Positions 22,417 to 30,642 of a stretch of 30,983 nt of DNA are shown piece after piece. Made by a program: the position numbers and the translations under genes. Position 1 is the stretch's first letter; every line of letters starts with the position of its first letter. The DNA comes from Caryophanales bacterium (GTDB lineage: Bacteria > Bacillota_I > Bacilli_A > RF39 > UBA660). The notes under the pieces are model-generated. The model saw only the letters and a list, made by a program, of their open reading frames with translations. It was not told the DNA's origin and did not search any database. The DNA is taken from NCBI GenBank assembly GCA_016291995.1, contig JAEEZV010000032.1, positions 1 to 30,983 on the forward strand, read 5' to 3'.

Positions 22417-25400
22417 TTATGTGTTTTCAGTCCATTTTGCATAATATGTAACTGTATCTTCTTCAGTTGGCGTAAAGTCTTCGAAAGGTTCAGTTAGTTC
22501 TTCGTCTGTATACCAACCATCAAATGTATAACCTGTTCTAGTTGGCGTTGGTAAATCGGCTTCGGTAATTTCTTCATCTAAATAGAACTCTAAGAAACTA
22601 TCATCTACTTCCCCTTCGTTAGCTTCAAAATCAATATGATATTTTGGTATATGATAATATAATGTTTTATAGTTTTCATCAGTACTATTTACTTTTTCTG
22701 CATGAGGTTCAATTCCATCTGTTGTATTTATCATGCTTTCATTATCAACGGCTGCAGTAATACCTTTTATAATTCCATCAAAGATAGAATATGTAATGGT
22801 AGACATAACGCCATAGTTTGCACTTTGTATTACTGGACTAGTTACATCATATACGTTGTTTTGAGTACCAATAGTTAATGTAGCATTAGCACCAGTTGCA
22901 TAAACTCCGGCTGAATTAGGTGAATTTGATATTACTGTACCGCCACGAATAGTTGCTGATGTACCTGCAATAACTTTGATAGCACCTATACCATCATTAG
23001 TAACCTTGCTAGTAGTTAATTGAATAACTGTACCACCAGTCATTAGTATTGAGGCACCGCTTTTAGCATTTTGAACAACTGGACGTATTGTTGCAGTTGT
23101 AGTCAGAGTACCACCAGTTATCGTTACTGCTCCACCATTATTATAAATTGCACCTCTGTTATTGGTATTAGAAATTGTACCACCGTCAATATATAGTTTT
23201 CCTTTGCTTTCGTTTTGTAAAACGGCAAGACCATTATTATTGCATATAAATGTACCGCTAGTTATTCTTAACGTACCATTGTTATATATTAATTGATTAG
23301 TTGTATTTGGTCCACATGATACTGAATGATTACCACCATTTATACTAATCTTTTGATTTTGAGCAATGATAGTTTGACCACTAGTGTTTGTTATATCTTG
23401 AATTATTCTTATTTCTGTTTCATTAGCAAGATTTGTTGGAACAGTGTCGATAGCTTCTTGAATTGACGTATAATATGATGTTCCTGTATCTCTATCAATA
23501 GCTGTAAATTTAATATTAGATACCCACATTGGTTTATAAGTTTTATCAGTATTAATTATTTCATTTGGATCAAGTGGTATCGTTGTAAGTATTTCATTAG
23601 TCTCATTATATAAATACCATCCGTCAAAGATATATCCATCTTTTGTTGGTTCGGTTGGTACATTTTCACCAATTGTATTACCATCAGCTACCTTTATAAT
23701 TTCTAGTGGATCGTCATTATCGGGGTCAAATGTTATATTATTTAGATTATTAATGGTTACTTCTACTTGTCTAGTTTGACCTGTATCATTACCAGTTATG
23801 GTTATAGTTACTGTTCCTAATGATACACCTACTACTTCACCAGTAGTTTCATCAACTCTAGCAATGTTACCATTTGATGATGAAAAACTATGTGGTTCAA
23901 CGATACCATCACCGGTAGGAGATACGATTACTTGACCAGTCTTTCCTACTTTAAATTCAAATGGATCTGGATTTGTTGTAATTGTAGCAATGTTTAATTC
24001 TTCTTTCCATCTAGCTACGACTGTTAGATTGCCACTTACTGGAGTTGATATTGTAAATGGAGTCAAATTAACATTATTGATAAACCAACCATCAAAGATA
24101 TGATCTTGTCTTGGTGCTAGCGTTGGTAATGATAGTTCATTATTAGCAAGAGTTGTTTCATGTTCTATCTGCATGCTAGTTATAAATGTATTATCATAGT
24201 CACGGAATGTTACAGTATGCATGATAACTTCGGTAACTTCTAATGGAATCTGAATTACAATGTTTGATCTACTACCAGTAATATTAATAGTCGTTGTACC
24301 GATAGCAACACCAGTTACAGTTATATCAGAACCATTTTGTGTTATTGTAGCTAAACTATTGTTGCCAGATGTAACAGTGTAACTCTCCATACCATCCGGT
24401 CCGGTAATAACTAGTGGTTTTACACGGTCCATAGCAACCGCAAACTCTTCTGGGAAAGTAGCAAGTCTTATATTTGGTATCCAGTTTGCAACAACCGTTA
24501 AATCTCCTCTTACGATTGTTTCCGATGTAAATGGTCTAGTACTATCATCTTCGATAAACCAGCCATTAAAGATATAATTTGGATTAGTTGGTATAGGAAG
24601 TAAATTATTTAATGCTTCTTCATCCCCAACTTCTACAGTATCGATTACTGTTTCATGATCAGAATCTAAGAATGTTACCGTATGTTTAATTTCGGTTACA
24701 TTTACGGTGATAGTTCTTGTTAAACCTGATTTTTGCCCTGTAAGAGTAATCGTAGCACTATCAATTGTATGACCGGTTACAACACCAAATTCATCAACTG
24801 TAGCAACTGTATTATTGCTTGAAGAATATGATACAGGTTCGATATCATCTTCTTCAAATGATATTTGTCCAGTACCATCAACTTCAACATTAAATGGACT
24901 TGGATTCGTTATAATTGTTCCATAATTAAGGCTTCTTAGCCATCTAGCATATATATCAGTTACTCCGCTAATTGTAGTATCACTTGTAACAAGAGTATCT
25001 CCATCATACCAGCCGCCAAAATAATAATCTGTTTTGCTAGGATCTTCAGGAATATTATTACCTAACTGATCTCCCTTGGTTACTGTTATTTCGTAAGGAT
25101 CTTCACCATTTTCAGGATAGAATGTTACGGTATATTCAGGTAACTTTAAATATCTTGTATAATAGGTTGTTCCTTCGATTACTGGATGCTCAGTTCCATC
25201 TACGAATACTGTCGGTGCATTGACGGTTATACCATTTGCCGTACAGATAGTTTTAGCTTGTGTTGGAGATTCAAATATACCATCATAGACGGTTGTACTT
25301 CCTGTTTCGACATTTAAACCACAATTTTTTCCTCGAATTACGGGTGCTGTATTACTTGGGTCGCCATCATTTATACCAATTATTGTTGTTACATTACCGC

Positions 25401-27594
25401 TCCTACTGGCTACGGCATTATACTGTTTAGAAACAATGGTTCCTCCCGTTATGGTAAGAGTACCATTAGTATTATCGACGGCTGCCCTAGGGTTGCTATT
25501 GGTAGAATTTGATACATTTTCAATATAAACATCCCCACTTATGTTAGTTTTAGCTCCACCATCCATATATATGGCCTGGCCTTTTATTGTACCAGTTGCA
25601 CGAATTTCACCACCGGAAACATTTAATACACCACTGCTATTTTTATTATTTATGGTGGCAGCTTGACTGTTACAAGTAAAAATACCGCCAGTTATATTAA
25701 CTGTTCCACCAGCATTTTCGATAGGTTTATATTCGGTAACACCAGCATTGTTATATTCAAGGAAACCGCCTGAAATATTTACTGTTCCGCCATAAGCATT
25801 ATAGATAATATATGGATTTGTACTGTATATTGTACCATTAATAATATCTAATTTTCCTTTATTAACTACATTAAATAGCGCGGAGTTTCCATTTTGCTGA
25901 CCACTCATAACATAGCTTGAACTATTACTAATAGTATATTCACCAATATCAAGTTCTACCCATTTGTTAGCTGGTATTGTAACTTTGGCAGATAATTCGA
26001 TATCTTTTAATATTGTTATTGTTGTTTTTCCTGAATTTATTTCGATGCTTTCAATAGCATCATCAAGTGTTTCATATTTGACAATTCCAATTTGAGCTAC
26101 ATAATCAGCAGAATCCCAAATTGCAAAAACTTCGATATCATCTCTAACAACTGTTGCACTAGTAAATGGATATAATTGTTCTCCGTCAATATACCATCCA
26201 ATAAGAGTTCTTTCTCCATTAATTGCTTCAGGGAAATCTTCATTATCTACAGTATCTCCATTTTCTACCTCTAATTCGTAAGTAGGTTCTCCATTAATGG
26301 TTCCACCATTAGCATTAAACGTTACGGTATGAATTTCTTTTGGAGTCCATTTTGCATGAAGAGTCATGTTTCCTCTTATGACAGTTGAAGATGTTACTAG
26401 ATTAGTATATACTTCATTTTCATAACTAGAATACCATCCAACAAAATCGAAATGGTCTTTAGTTGGCACAATATTACCAAGGGTTTCACCATCATATTTG
26501 TAAATACTAGAAATTGGTGTTCCACCATGGGTATCAAAATGAATTATATAAATTGCTCCAGATTGATATTTTTCTAATTTACTACTTGATATTTCAATTA
26601 CTGGTCTAACCGTGCTAGCATTATTATCAGGATTCTCAACCTCTCCTGTTTGGGTATTGATTCGATATAATATGTCATCTTCTTTATCTACCCATATTCC
26701 AAGTCTACCCAACATACCGGATTGATATCTACTGTTTTCTAAGAAGAACTGACATGTACTAAGATAAGATGCATCATTATATACAACTGTTCCACCACAA
26801 GCAGAAATTAAATCATCATGGTTTATATATCTAGATGTCTTTCCCTCAAAACTTGTAAGATCTGGATTTGACCATGCAGCTCCTTGTGGAAATGAGATGC
26901 TTGGTAAATATGTCTTACCTAAATCATATGAATAGTTACCGCGCGATGATGAAGAATCCATTTGACCGTTTTCATCAAAACTTGTATAATGAACCAATAT
27001 TGCTTTATCTGTTGTTTTACGGACAAAATAAAATCTTTCTGTCGTAGGACTATATACTCCATCATTATTGACATCACAATCATAGGCATCGCCAACTACT
27101 GGATTACCATTACCTGGTATATTACCGTATGTAATCGTAGCACCAGCACTGTATCCGTGTTCTAAGCATCCTCCACCACTAGTACAAGTTTCTTCGTGTA
27201 ATGTTCCAGATTTTGCTTTCATACATACTATTTTCTCCCAATGAGCATAGTAAGTATCGTTTGCGGTAATTATAGTACTGACACCTATTTCAGTACCATC
27301 GGTGGGATCTGTAAACCATCCTAAAAAATTGTAACCTGTCCTACTTGGAATTGTGTAATCACTACCCAATTCTTCTTCATATTCTTTTGTTACATTCCAA
27401 GTAGTACCACCCTCATAGTTTTCATCGAAAGTAACTATCAAATTGCTTTCTGGATCTAAGACAGTTAGATTAATTACGGTACTTAATCTTGATCTATATA
27501 TTGAAATTGTCGTATTTATGATAATTAAAGAGGTACATAAAAAGAGAATTAAAACTATTGTCAATAATTTTAATCTATTATTTTCAATTCTCAT
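22417..27594 (-). CDS. Giant surface protein: InlB B-repeats, Big-like domains and two beta-helix regions
   Basis: The protein is 1725 residues. An N-terminal hydrophobic helix (about 9-33) is followed by ISIYRSR. Eight InlB B-repeat-like units (GWY/GWF ... AKW/ARW) lie near residues 91, 385, 467, 861, 1013, 1170, 1325 and 1694. Residues about 115-350 hold a Cys-containing domain ending STVRPVIEISSS, like DUF6273-type repeats. Two right-handed beta-helix-like stretches (about 511-800 and 1378-1645) are built from GGTVNISGG and GGAVTITGGT rungs. Three Big-type domains (NNTVATVDEFGVVTGHTIDS and similar) lie between. No LPXTG or other C-terminal anchor is visible; the protein ends YYAKWTENT. It is probably an adhesin or matrix-associated protein, last in the SipW/TasA-like operon, with a GAGGTG ribosome site. 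Confidence 0.8.
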   Translation of the reverse strand: MRIENNRLKLLTIVLILFLCTSLIIINTTISIYRSRLSTVINLTVLDPESNLIVTFDENYEGGTTWNVTKEYEEELGSDYTIPSRTGYNFLGWFTDPTDGTEIGVSTIITANDTYYAHWEKIVCMKAKSGTLHEETCTSGGGCLEHGYSAGATITYGNIPGNGNPVVGDAYDCDVNNDGVYSPTTERFYFVRKTTDKAILVHYTSFDENGQMDSSSSRGNYSYDLGKTYLPSISFPQGAAWSNPDLTSFEGKTSRYINHDDLISACGGTVVYNDASYLSTCQFFLENSRYQSGMLGRLGIWVDKEDDILYRINTQTGEVENPDNNASTVRPVIEISSSKLEKYQSGAIYIIHFDTHGGTPISSIYKYDGETLGNIVPTKDHFDFVGWYSSYENEVYTNLVTSSTVIRGNMTLHAKWTPKEIHTVTFNANGGTINGEPTYELEVENGDTVDNEDFPEAINGERTLIGWYIDGEQLYPFTSATVVRDDIEVFAIWDSADYVAQIGIVKYETLDDAIESIEINSGKTTITILKDIELSAKVTIPANKWVELDIGEYTISNSSSYVMSGQQNGNSALFNVVNKGKLDIINGTIYSTNPYIIYNAYGGTVNISGGFLEYNNAGVTEYKPIENAGGTVNITGGIFTCNSQAATINNKNSSGVLNVSGGEIRATGTIKGQAIYMDGGAKTNISGDVYIENVSNSTNSNPRAAVDNTNGTLTITGGTIVSKQYNAVASRSGNVTTIIGINDGDPSNTAPVIRGKNCGLNVETGSTTVYDGIFESPTQAKTICTANGITVNAPTVFVDGTEHPVIEGTTYYTRYLKLPEYTVTFYPENGEDPYEITVTKGDQLGNNIPEDPSKTDYYFGGWYDGDTLVTSDTTISGVTDIYARWLRSLNYGTIITNPSPFNVEVDGTGQISFEEDDIEPVSYSSSNNTVATVDEFGVVTGHTIDSATITLTGQKSGLTRTITVNVTEIKHTVTFLDSDHETVIDTVEVGDEEALNNLLPIPTNPNYIFNGWFIEDDSTRPFTSETIVRGDLTVVANWIPNIRLATFPEEFAVAMDRVKPLVITGPDGMESYTVTSGNNSLATITQNGSDITVTGVAIGTTTINITGSRSNIVIQIPLEVTEVIMHTVTFRDYDNTFITSMQIEHETTLANNELSLPTLAPRQDHIFDGWFINNVNLTPFTISTPVSGNLTVVARWKEELNIATITTNPDPFEFKVGKTGQVIVSPTGDGIVEPHSFSSSNGNIARVDETTGEVVGVSLGTVTITITGNDTGQTRQVEVTINNLNNITFDPDNDDPLEIIKVADGNTIGENVPTEPTKDGYIFDGWYLYNETNEILTTIPLDPNEIINTDKTYKPMWVSNIKFTAIDRDTGTSYYTSIQEAIDTVPTNLANETEIRIIQDITNTSGQTIIAQNQKISINGGNHSVSCGPNTTNQLIYNNGTLRITSGTFICNNNGLAVLQNESKGKLYIDGGTISNTNNRGAIYNNGGAVTITGGTLTTTATIRPVVQNAKSGASILMTGGTVIQLTTSKVTNDGIGAIKVIAGTSATIRGGTVISNSPNSAGVYATGANATLTIGTQNNVYDVTSPVIQSANYGVMSTITYSIFDGIIKGITAAVDNESMINTTDGIEPHAEKVNSTDENYKTLYYHIPKYHIDFEANEGEVDDSFLEFYLDEEITEADLPTPTRTGYTFDGWYTDEELTEPFEDFTPTEEDTVTYYAKWTENT

Positions 27595-27625
27595 ATTGCA
27601 CCTCTTTTCTAAGCAAAAAAACTTT

Positions 27626-28138
27626 TTAACTATTAATCATTTGTTCTGCCACAACATTAACAGTAACGGCTTGACTATCTACAGTTGTTGCTTCGTTTGT
27701 TCCTCTAAAAGTTAATGTGTGACTATTTGTACTACCACCAGCACTATATAAAATGGTGCCAGCATTTGTAAAAGTTACTGTACCATTAGATACCGGTGGA
27801 AAAGTAACGCCATCAATAGAAGCTTCTACTCCAGTAGGTAAATTACTTAAAGTAATGGAATACTTAACATCTACTTCAGATAAACTTTTAACATTTAGTG
27901 TATATGTCGCATTAGATGAGCCAGGAACTACGGTCAAATCATTACTAATACCATTTTGAACCAAAGTAACATCCCATACTGCTGAAGCAAGAGTTCCATC
28001 TACGAAGATAAGATTTCTAAATATGGCATAAGATAGTGGTATTACTGTAAGGGATAACATCAAAACGATAATTAAAGATTTAAATGTTATTGTATTGGGA
28101 TTCTTTAAATCTAACAAAAATGCTTTAATATTTTCCAT
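27626..28138 (-). CDS. TasA/camelysin-like secreted protein, second subunit
   Basis: The protein is 170 residues. A hydrophobic signal segment (about 20-40) is followed by LSYAIFRNLIFVDGTLASAV then WDVTL, the same layout as the first subunit gene at 29428 (YAIYRES ... GSINTANWSV). The mature part is a beta-sandwich: DLTVVPGSSNATYTLNVKSL, VKYSITLSNLPTGVEAS, HTLTFRGTNEA, a TasA-type 'VxPGSSxxxxLxVKN' pattern. Such proteins are processed by SipW-type peptidases and build matrix fibres. It follows sipW by 18 bases and has its own AAAGGAAGTGG site. I call it a paralogous minor subunit by inference. Confidence 0.65.
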   Translation of the reverse strand: MENIKAFLLDLKNPNTITFKSLIIVLMLSLTVIPLSYAIFRNLIFVDGTLASAVWDVTLVQNGISNDLTVVPGSSNATYTLNVKSLSEVDVKYSITLSNLPTGVEASIDGVTFPPVSNGTVTFTNAGTILYSAGGSTNSHTLTFRGTNEATTVDSQAVTVNVVAEQMINS

Positions 28139-28156
28139 AATACCACTTCCTTTCTA

Positions 28157-28645
28157 TTAAGATTTGTTATTCTTTTTTGTTTTTTTCTTCGTTTCGGAAG
28201 AATCTATTTTTTTATCATCTGAAAAATAGCAACTAAACAAATATATCGATAATAAAAAACCAATTAATGCATATTTATAATTAATAACAATGTTAATTAT
28301 TCCACCAGACATTGCTACTTTACCAACAATCGTATTTTTATTAATTTCTTCGTCTTCGACATTGTTAGCATCACCTTTAGTAGTGATCATATCTCCATCT
28401 TTTTTGACAATTCTATGAGTGATAAAGCCATCTGCTTTTTCAAATGTAACAACATCACCAAGTTTATAATCATTTTGTTTAACTATTAAAATGTAATCAC
28501 CAGCATGAATGTCATTTTCCATAGAACCAGTCTTAACACGATAGATCATTATTTGATTTGTATATCTAAGTATAAAATATGCCACCAAAACAATAATTAT
28601 AAGAATTAGTATTAAATCAAATACTTTTTTAATAAACTTACTCAT
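28157..28645 (-). CDS. sipW: SipW-type (ER-like) signal peptidase I
   Basis: The protein is 162 residues, with membrane helices near 9-27 and at the C terminus (about 122-140). The catalytic Ser41 lies in VKTGSMENDIHAGDY. The general-base position is His77 in GFITHRIV rather than Lys, which marks the archaeal/ER-like SipW subgroup. The third motif is TKGDANNVED (Asp92). SipW in Bacillus processes TasA and TapA; here two TasA-like proteins flank the gene. The start ATGAG overlaps the end of the upstream gene by 8 bases, and only a weak ribosome site is seen, so coupling is likely. The symbol reflects the subgroup, not proven equivalence. Confidence 0.88.
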   Translation of the reverse strand: MSKFIKKVFDLILILIIIVLVAYFILRYTNQIMIYRVKTGSMENDIHAGDYILIVKQNDYKLGDVVTFEKADGFITHRIVKKDGDMITTKGDANNVEDEEINKNTIVGKVAMSGGIINIVINYKYALIGFLLSIYLFSCYFSDDKKIDSSETKKKTKKNNKS

Positions 28646-29354
28646 CGGTACTTTCCGCCTCGATATAAATTTTTAATCCATATTTGGAATTAGGATCTGA
28701 TCCAATAGATGTATCATTACTACTGCTAATCCATTTCCATTCAAGATAGTATGTATCGTTTGTTTTGGCATTTAAGAATGCTTCTTCGACATTTAATTCA
28801 TTTGCTTCGACATAATGGTCGATTATATATGTGTTATTTTTCTTTAATTTATATTTCATATTGATGTGATATGGATTATTCTCAATAAAATCAATTTTAT
28901 ATTTTAAATTATATTCTGTTCCATTTTTAACGACAAACTGATATGTATTAGATGATTCTGGTGCTATAACATCCGTTAGTTCATACATTGAATTAGTGAA
29001 TATTTTAGCAGGTGTTTCATCATGCCAAGTAATCTCTTTATCATAGACAATTAATTCATTAATTTCTTCTTCGGGTTCTTCAGTGCTTGCGGGAATCGTA
29101 TCTTCAGGTTTAGTACTTTGATCTTTCTCAGCACCACTATTTTTATTATCACTATCACTTTGGCATACATTTTCTTTATCACAAATAATTTCAATTATAT
29201 CTACATTGCCAGTAGGAATTTTGCCATTATTTTTCTTTTCTTTTCCTATTAAAGAACAATTATGTATCAACAAAATAATAATTATGATAATTAAAATAAT
29301 TTTTACAATCAAATCAGTTTTTTTCTTCTCTTTGTTATCTTCTTTATTTCTCAT
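28638..29354 (-). CDS. Membrane-anchored protein with SipW-cluster beta domain
   Basis: The protein is 238 residues. A short Lys-rich cytoplasmic tip is followed by a membrane helix (about 14-32), a Cys-pair segment (IICDKENVCQSDSD), a Ser/Glu/Pro-rich linker (about 70-95) and a beta-sandwich domain. That domain contains DVIAPESSNTYQFVVKNGTE, YNLKYKIDFIENN, then TYYLEWKWISSSNDTSIG and YGLKIYIEAE. The 'APxSSxxYxFVVKNxTxxxxxYxI' and 'YxLEWxW...DTxxG' patterns occur in proteins beside SipW in Firmicutes. By position it could be a TapA-like accessory that roots the fibre in the membrane, which is an inference. A 14-base-pair hairpin lies just upstream of its ribosome site. Confidence 0.65.
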   Translation of the reverse strand: MRNKEDNKEKKKTDLIVKIILIIIIIILLIHNCSLIGKEKKNNGKIPTGNVDIIEIICDKENVCQSDSDNKNSGAEKDQSTKPEDTIPASTEEPEEEINELIVYDKEITWHDETPAKIFTNSMYELTDVIAPESSNTYQFVVKNGTEYNLKYKIDFIENNPYHINMKYKLKKNNTYIIDHYVEANELNVEEAFLNAKTNDTYYLEWKWISSSNDTSIGSDPNSKYGLKIYIEAESTDE

Positions 29355-29376
29355 GTTTTTATCCTCAATTCTCCCC

Positions 29377-29408
29377 TTTAAAGCCTATAATTGCTTATAG
29401 GCTTTAAA
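29377..29408 (-). repeat. 14-base-pair perfect hairpin between TasA-like and downstream genes
   Basis: TTTAAAGCCTATAA and TTATAGGCTTTAAA are separated by four bases. On the transcribed minus strand it is followed by GGGGAGAATT, not by T, so it is not a standard terminator. It could protect the 3' end of the upstream message or mark an RNA processing site. Confidence 0.6.
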
Positions 29409-29433
29409 CGAAAGAATAATATCTCTATTATTC
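29407..29433 (-). terminator. Weak terminator or attenuator after the TasA-like gene
   Basis: GAATAATA pairs with TATTATTC around GAGA, overlapping the stop codon at 29428, followed by TTTCGTTT. The broken T-run suggests only partial termination before the rest of the operon. Confidence 0.4.
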
Positions 29434-29991
29434 TCCGCTCAATGCTTGACGAGCAGTTAATTTAACAGATAATGTTACTGCTTTGTTAGCATCACTCATA
29501 TCAGAACTATCTTTTGAAGGTTGATCTTCAATAGCACCAGGCCATTTTACAAGTAGTCTTACGGTCTTTGTCATTGAAGTTTCATTATAAGTAATTTTAA
29601 TTGGAGCTGTTGAACTAAGATTAGCAGCATCCTTTAAAGTAACTTCCATATTTGCAGGCTTATTAGTTGTATTTGTAGTATCTAGTTCTGCAGTTACGAT
29701 AACATCAACTTCTGATCCAGTGGCATCGATAACATAATCTTTGTAACATTCAGCACCAGGTGCAACTTTACTATTCTTTCCTGGATTAGTAGTACATGTT
29801 AAACTTGAAAGATTAAAAGTTAGGTTTTGTACTTCACTGAATTTTGTAGTATCTAATTTAACTGACCAATTAGCAGTATTAATACTACCTGTAGCAGTTA
29901 CACTTTCTCTATAAATTGCATATGTCGTAAAGCTTGCAGCAATTAAAAGTAATAATGCAGCAATAATTAATATTTTCTTATTTCCTTTCAT
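29428..29991 (-). CDS. TasA-like SipW-dependent secreted protein, first subunit
   Basis: The protein is 187 residues. Its SipW-type signal is KGNKKILIIAALLLLIAAS then FTTYAIYRESVTATGSIN and ANWSVKLD. The mature domain is beta-rich and Thr/Ser/Asn-rich, with two Cys (LTCTTNPG and GAECYKDY) that could form a disulphide and a VIVTAELDTTN strand. It ends in LSVKLTARQALSGE. TasA-family proteins assemble into extracellular matrix fibres after SipW cleavage. As first gene, with the strongest ribosome site of the operon (AAGGAGGTG) and an attenuator-like hairpin after it, it is probably the major subunit. Confidence 0.72.
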   Translation of the reverse strand: MKGNKKILIIAALLLLIAASFTTYAIYRESVTATGSINTANWSVKLDTTKFSEVQNLTFNLSSLTCTTNPGKNSKVAPGAECYKDYVIDATGSEVDVIVTAELDTTNTTNKPANMEVTLKDAANLSSTAPIKITYNETSMTKTVRLLVKWPGAIEDQPSKDSSDMSDANKAVTLSVKLTARQALSGE

Positions 29992-29994
29992 TTT

Positions 29995-30063
29995 TTACAC
30001 CTCCTTCACTTCTATAACTATTGTAAAAAAGAGCACTCTCAAATCCCCTAATTCGGGGCCCAA
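29995..30063 (-). other. Possible TTG-started upstream ORF in the TasA-like leader
   Basis: A 22-codon frame begins at a TTG four bases after a perfect AGGAGG and ends TAA four bases before the ATG of the TasA-like gene, whose ribosome site it contains. It reads GPELGDLRVLFF after the start and ends VKEV. Two GC-rich runs within it can pair (CCCC, 30058-30055, with GGGG, 30048-30045). The TTG start and short spacing are weak points; the AGGAGG could instead belong to a structured leader. Confidence 0.3.
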
Positions 30064-30079
30064 TTATCCTCCTCTAGTT

Positions 30080-30107
30080 TACATATTAATTTTAATATAA
30101 AAGTCAA
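30080..30107 (-). promoter_or_regulatory. Candidate promoter of the SipW/TasA-like operon
   Basis: TTGACT (30107-30102), a 16-base spacer and TATGTA (30085-30080). The -10 is poor, which would suit an activator-dependent promoter. The predicted leader is about 80 bases. The region from 30108 to about 30210 holds only AT-rich DNA with no gene. Confidence 0.35.
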
Positions 30108-30212
30108 AAAATTTCAATATAATTACTACAAAAAATCGAAATTTGTCGTATGAATTTTACTCTTAAAACAAATATAAATTTAACGTATTATTCTAGCCGT
30201 TTTTATTACAAT

Positions 30213-30245
30213 AAAAAAAGACTAAATCTCAATACTTAGTCTTAA
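30213..30245 (-). terminator. Terminator of the 65-residue protein gene
   Basis: AAGACTAA pairs with TTAGTCTT around a nine-base loop, followed by seven T on the minus strand. Confidence 0.7.
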
Positions 30246-30247
30246 TA

Positions 30248-30445
30248 TTATCTACCGCTACCTCTTCTTGATTTATTATTCACTACAATAAGTCTTTTTA
30301 GCGATGCAATACTTCTTTGTAAACTATCTATTGATGCTATTAATTCGATTGGTGGCCGTAAATTTTTATTAATATATGCAGTATAAATTCTTTTTTTGTT
30401 TTCTAAATCACGCATAAGATGTTCTAATTCATCATAATCACTCAT
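30248..30445 (-). CDS. Small charged helical protein, unrecognised
   Basis: The protein is 65 residues, starting MSDYDELEHLMRDLENKKR. Two amphipathic helices (about 3-25 and 32-55; ELIASIDSLQRSIASLKRL) are likely to form a coiled coil, and a basic tail ends NKSRRGSGR. It has no signal or membrane segment. A strong AGGAGG ribosome site 6 bases from the ATG, a TATAAT box and a terminator support a real, single-gene transcript. The basic tail could bind nucleic acid, but no family was recognised. Confidence 0.6.
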   Translation of the reverse strand: MSDYDELEHLMRDLENKKRIYTAYINKNLRPPIELIASIDSLQRSIASLKRLIVVNNKSRRGSGR

Positions 30446-30463
30446 ACTCTTCCTCCTTTTTTT

Positions 30464-30472
30464 ATTATAACA
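30464..30472 (-). promoter_or_regulatory. Extended -10 promoter of the 65-residue protein gene
   Basis: TGTTATAAT on the minus strand (30472-30464), about 19 bases before the start codon, with AGGAGG between. No clear -35 box is seen. Confidence 0.5.
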
Positions 30473-30492
30473 TGTAAGCCTATTTTTTTACT

Positions 30493-30568
30493 AGTCTTTT
30501 AATTACTTCTTATTAGCTAAATTTGCTTGTGCGGCCATTTGCCTAAGGGGGTTATAGCTAAAAAGACT
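30493..30568. repeat. Nested inverted repeat, possible structured RNA
   Basis: AGTCTTTT (30493-30500) can pair with AAAAGACT (30561-30568), and TTAGCTA (30513-30519) with TAGCTAA (30555-30561). They enclose an unusually GC-rich core (30521-30551) with GTGCGGCC and GGGGG. The strand is unclear. Part of a 320-base region without an assigned gene. Confidence 0.35.
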
Positions 30569-30573
30569 GATAT

Positions 30574-30600
30574 AAAAAAAGAAAGGAGGTTTAATCCTTT
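30574..30600 (-). terminator. Terminator-like hairpin with no assigned gene
   Basis: AAAGGA pairs with TCCTTT around TTAAACC on the minus strand, followed by C and seven T. The nearest upstream minus-strand gene (30790) already has a hairpin of its own, so this may end a small RNA from 30600-30760. Confidence 0.5.
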
Positions 30601-30613
30601 ATAAAATAAGGGC

Positions 30614-30642
30614 TTGACAGGATTTTATTACTATTATTTTAT
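30614..30642 (+). promoter_or_regulatory. Candidate plus-strand promoter in the intergenic region
   Basis: TTGACA (30614-30619), a 17-base spacer and TTTTAT (30637-30642). No plus-strand gene follows. A transcript would run about 140 bases to the hairpin at 30765, which is a possible small RNA. Confidence 0.3.

Noticed and set aside
27626..27959. Plus-strand frames over the second TasA-like gene
   Set aside because: They are antisense to a coherent secreted protein with matching operon context.
30493..30568. tmRNA, 6S RNA or a preQ1/c-di-GMP riboswitch
   Set aside because: The GC-rich core and short tag-like frame prompted the idea, but length, conserved loops and tRNA-like ends do not fit any of these.
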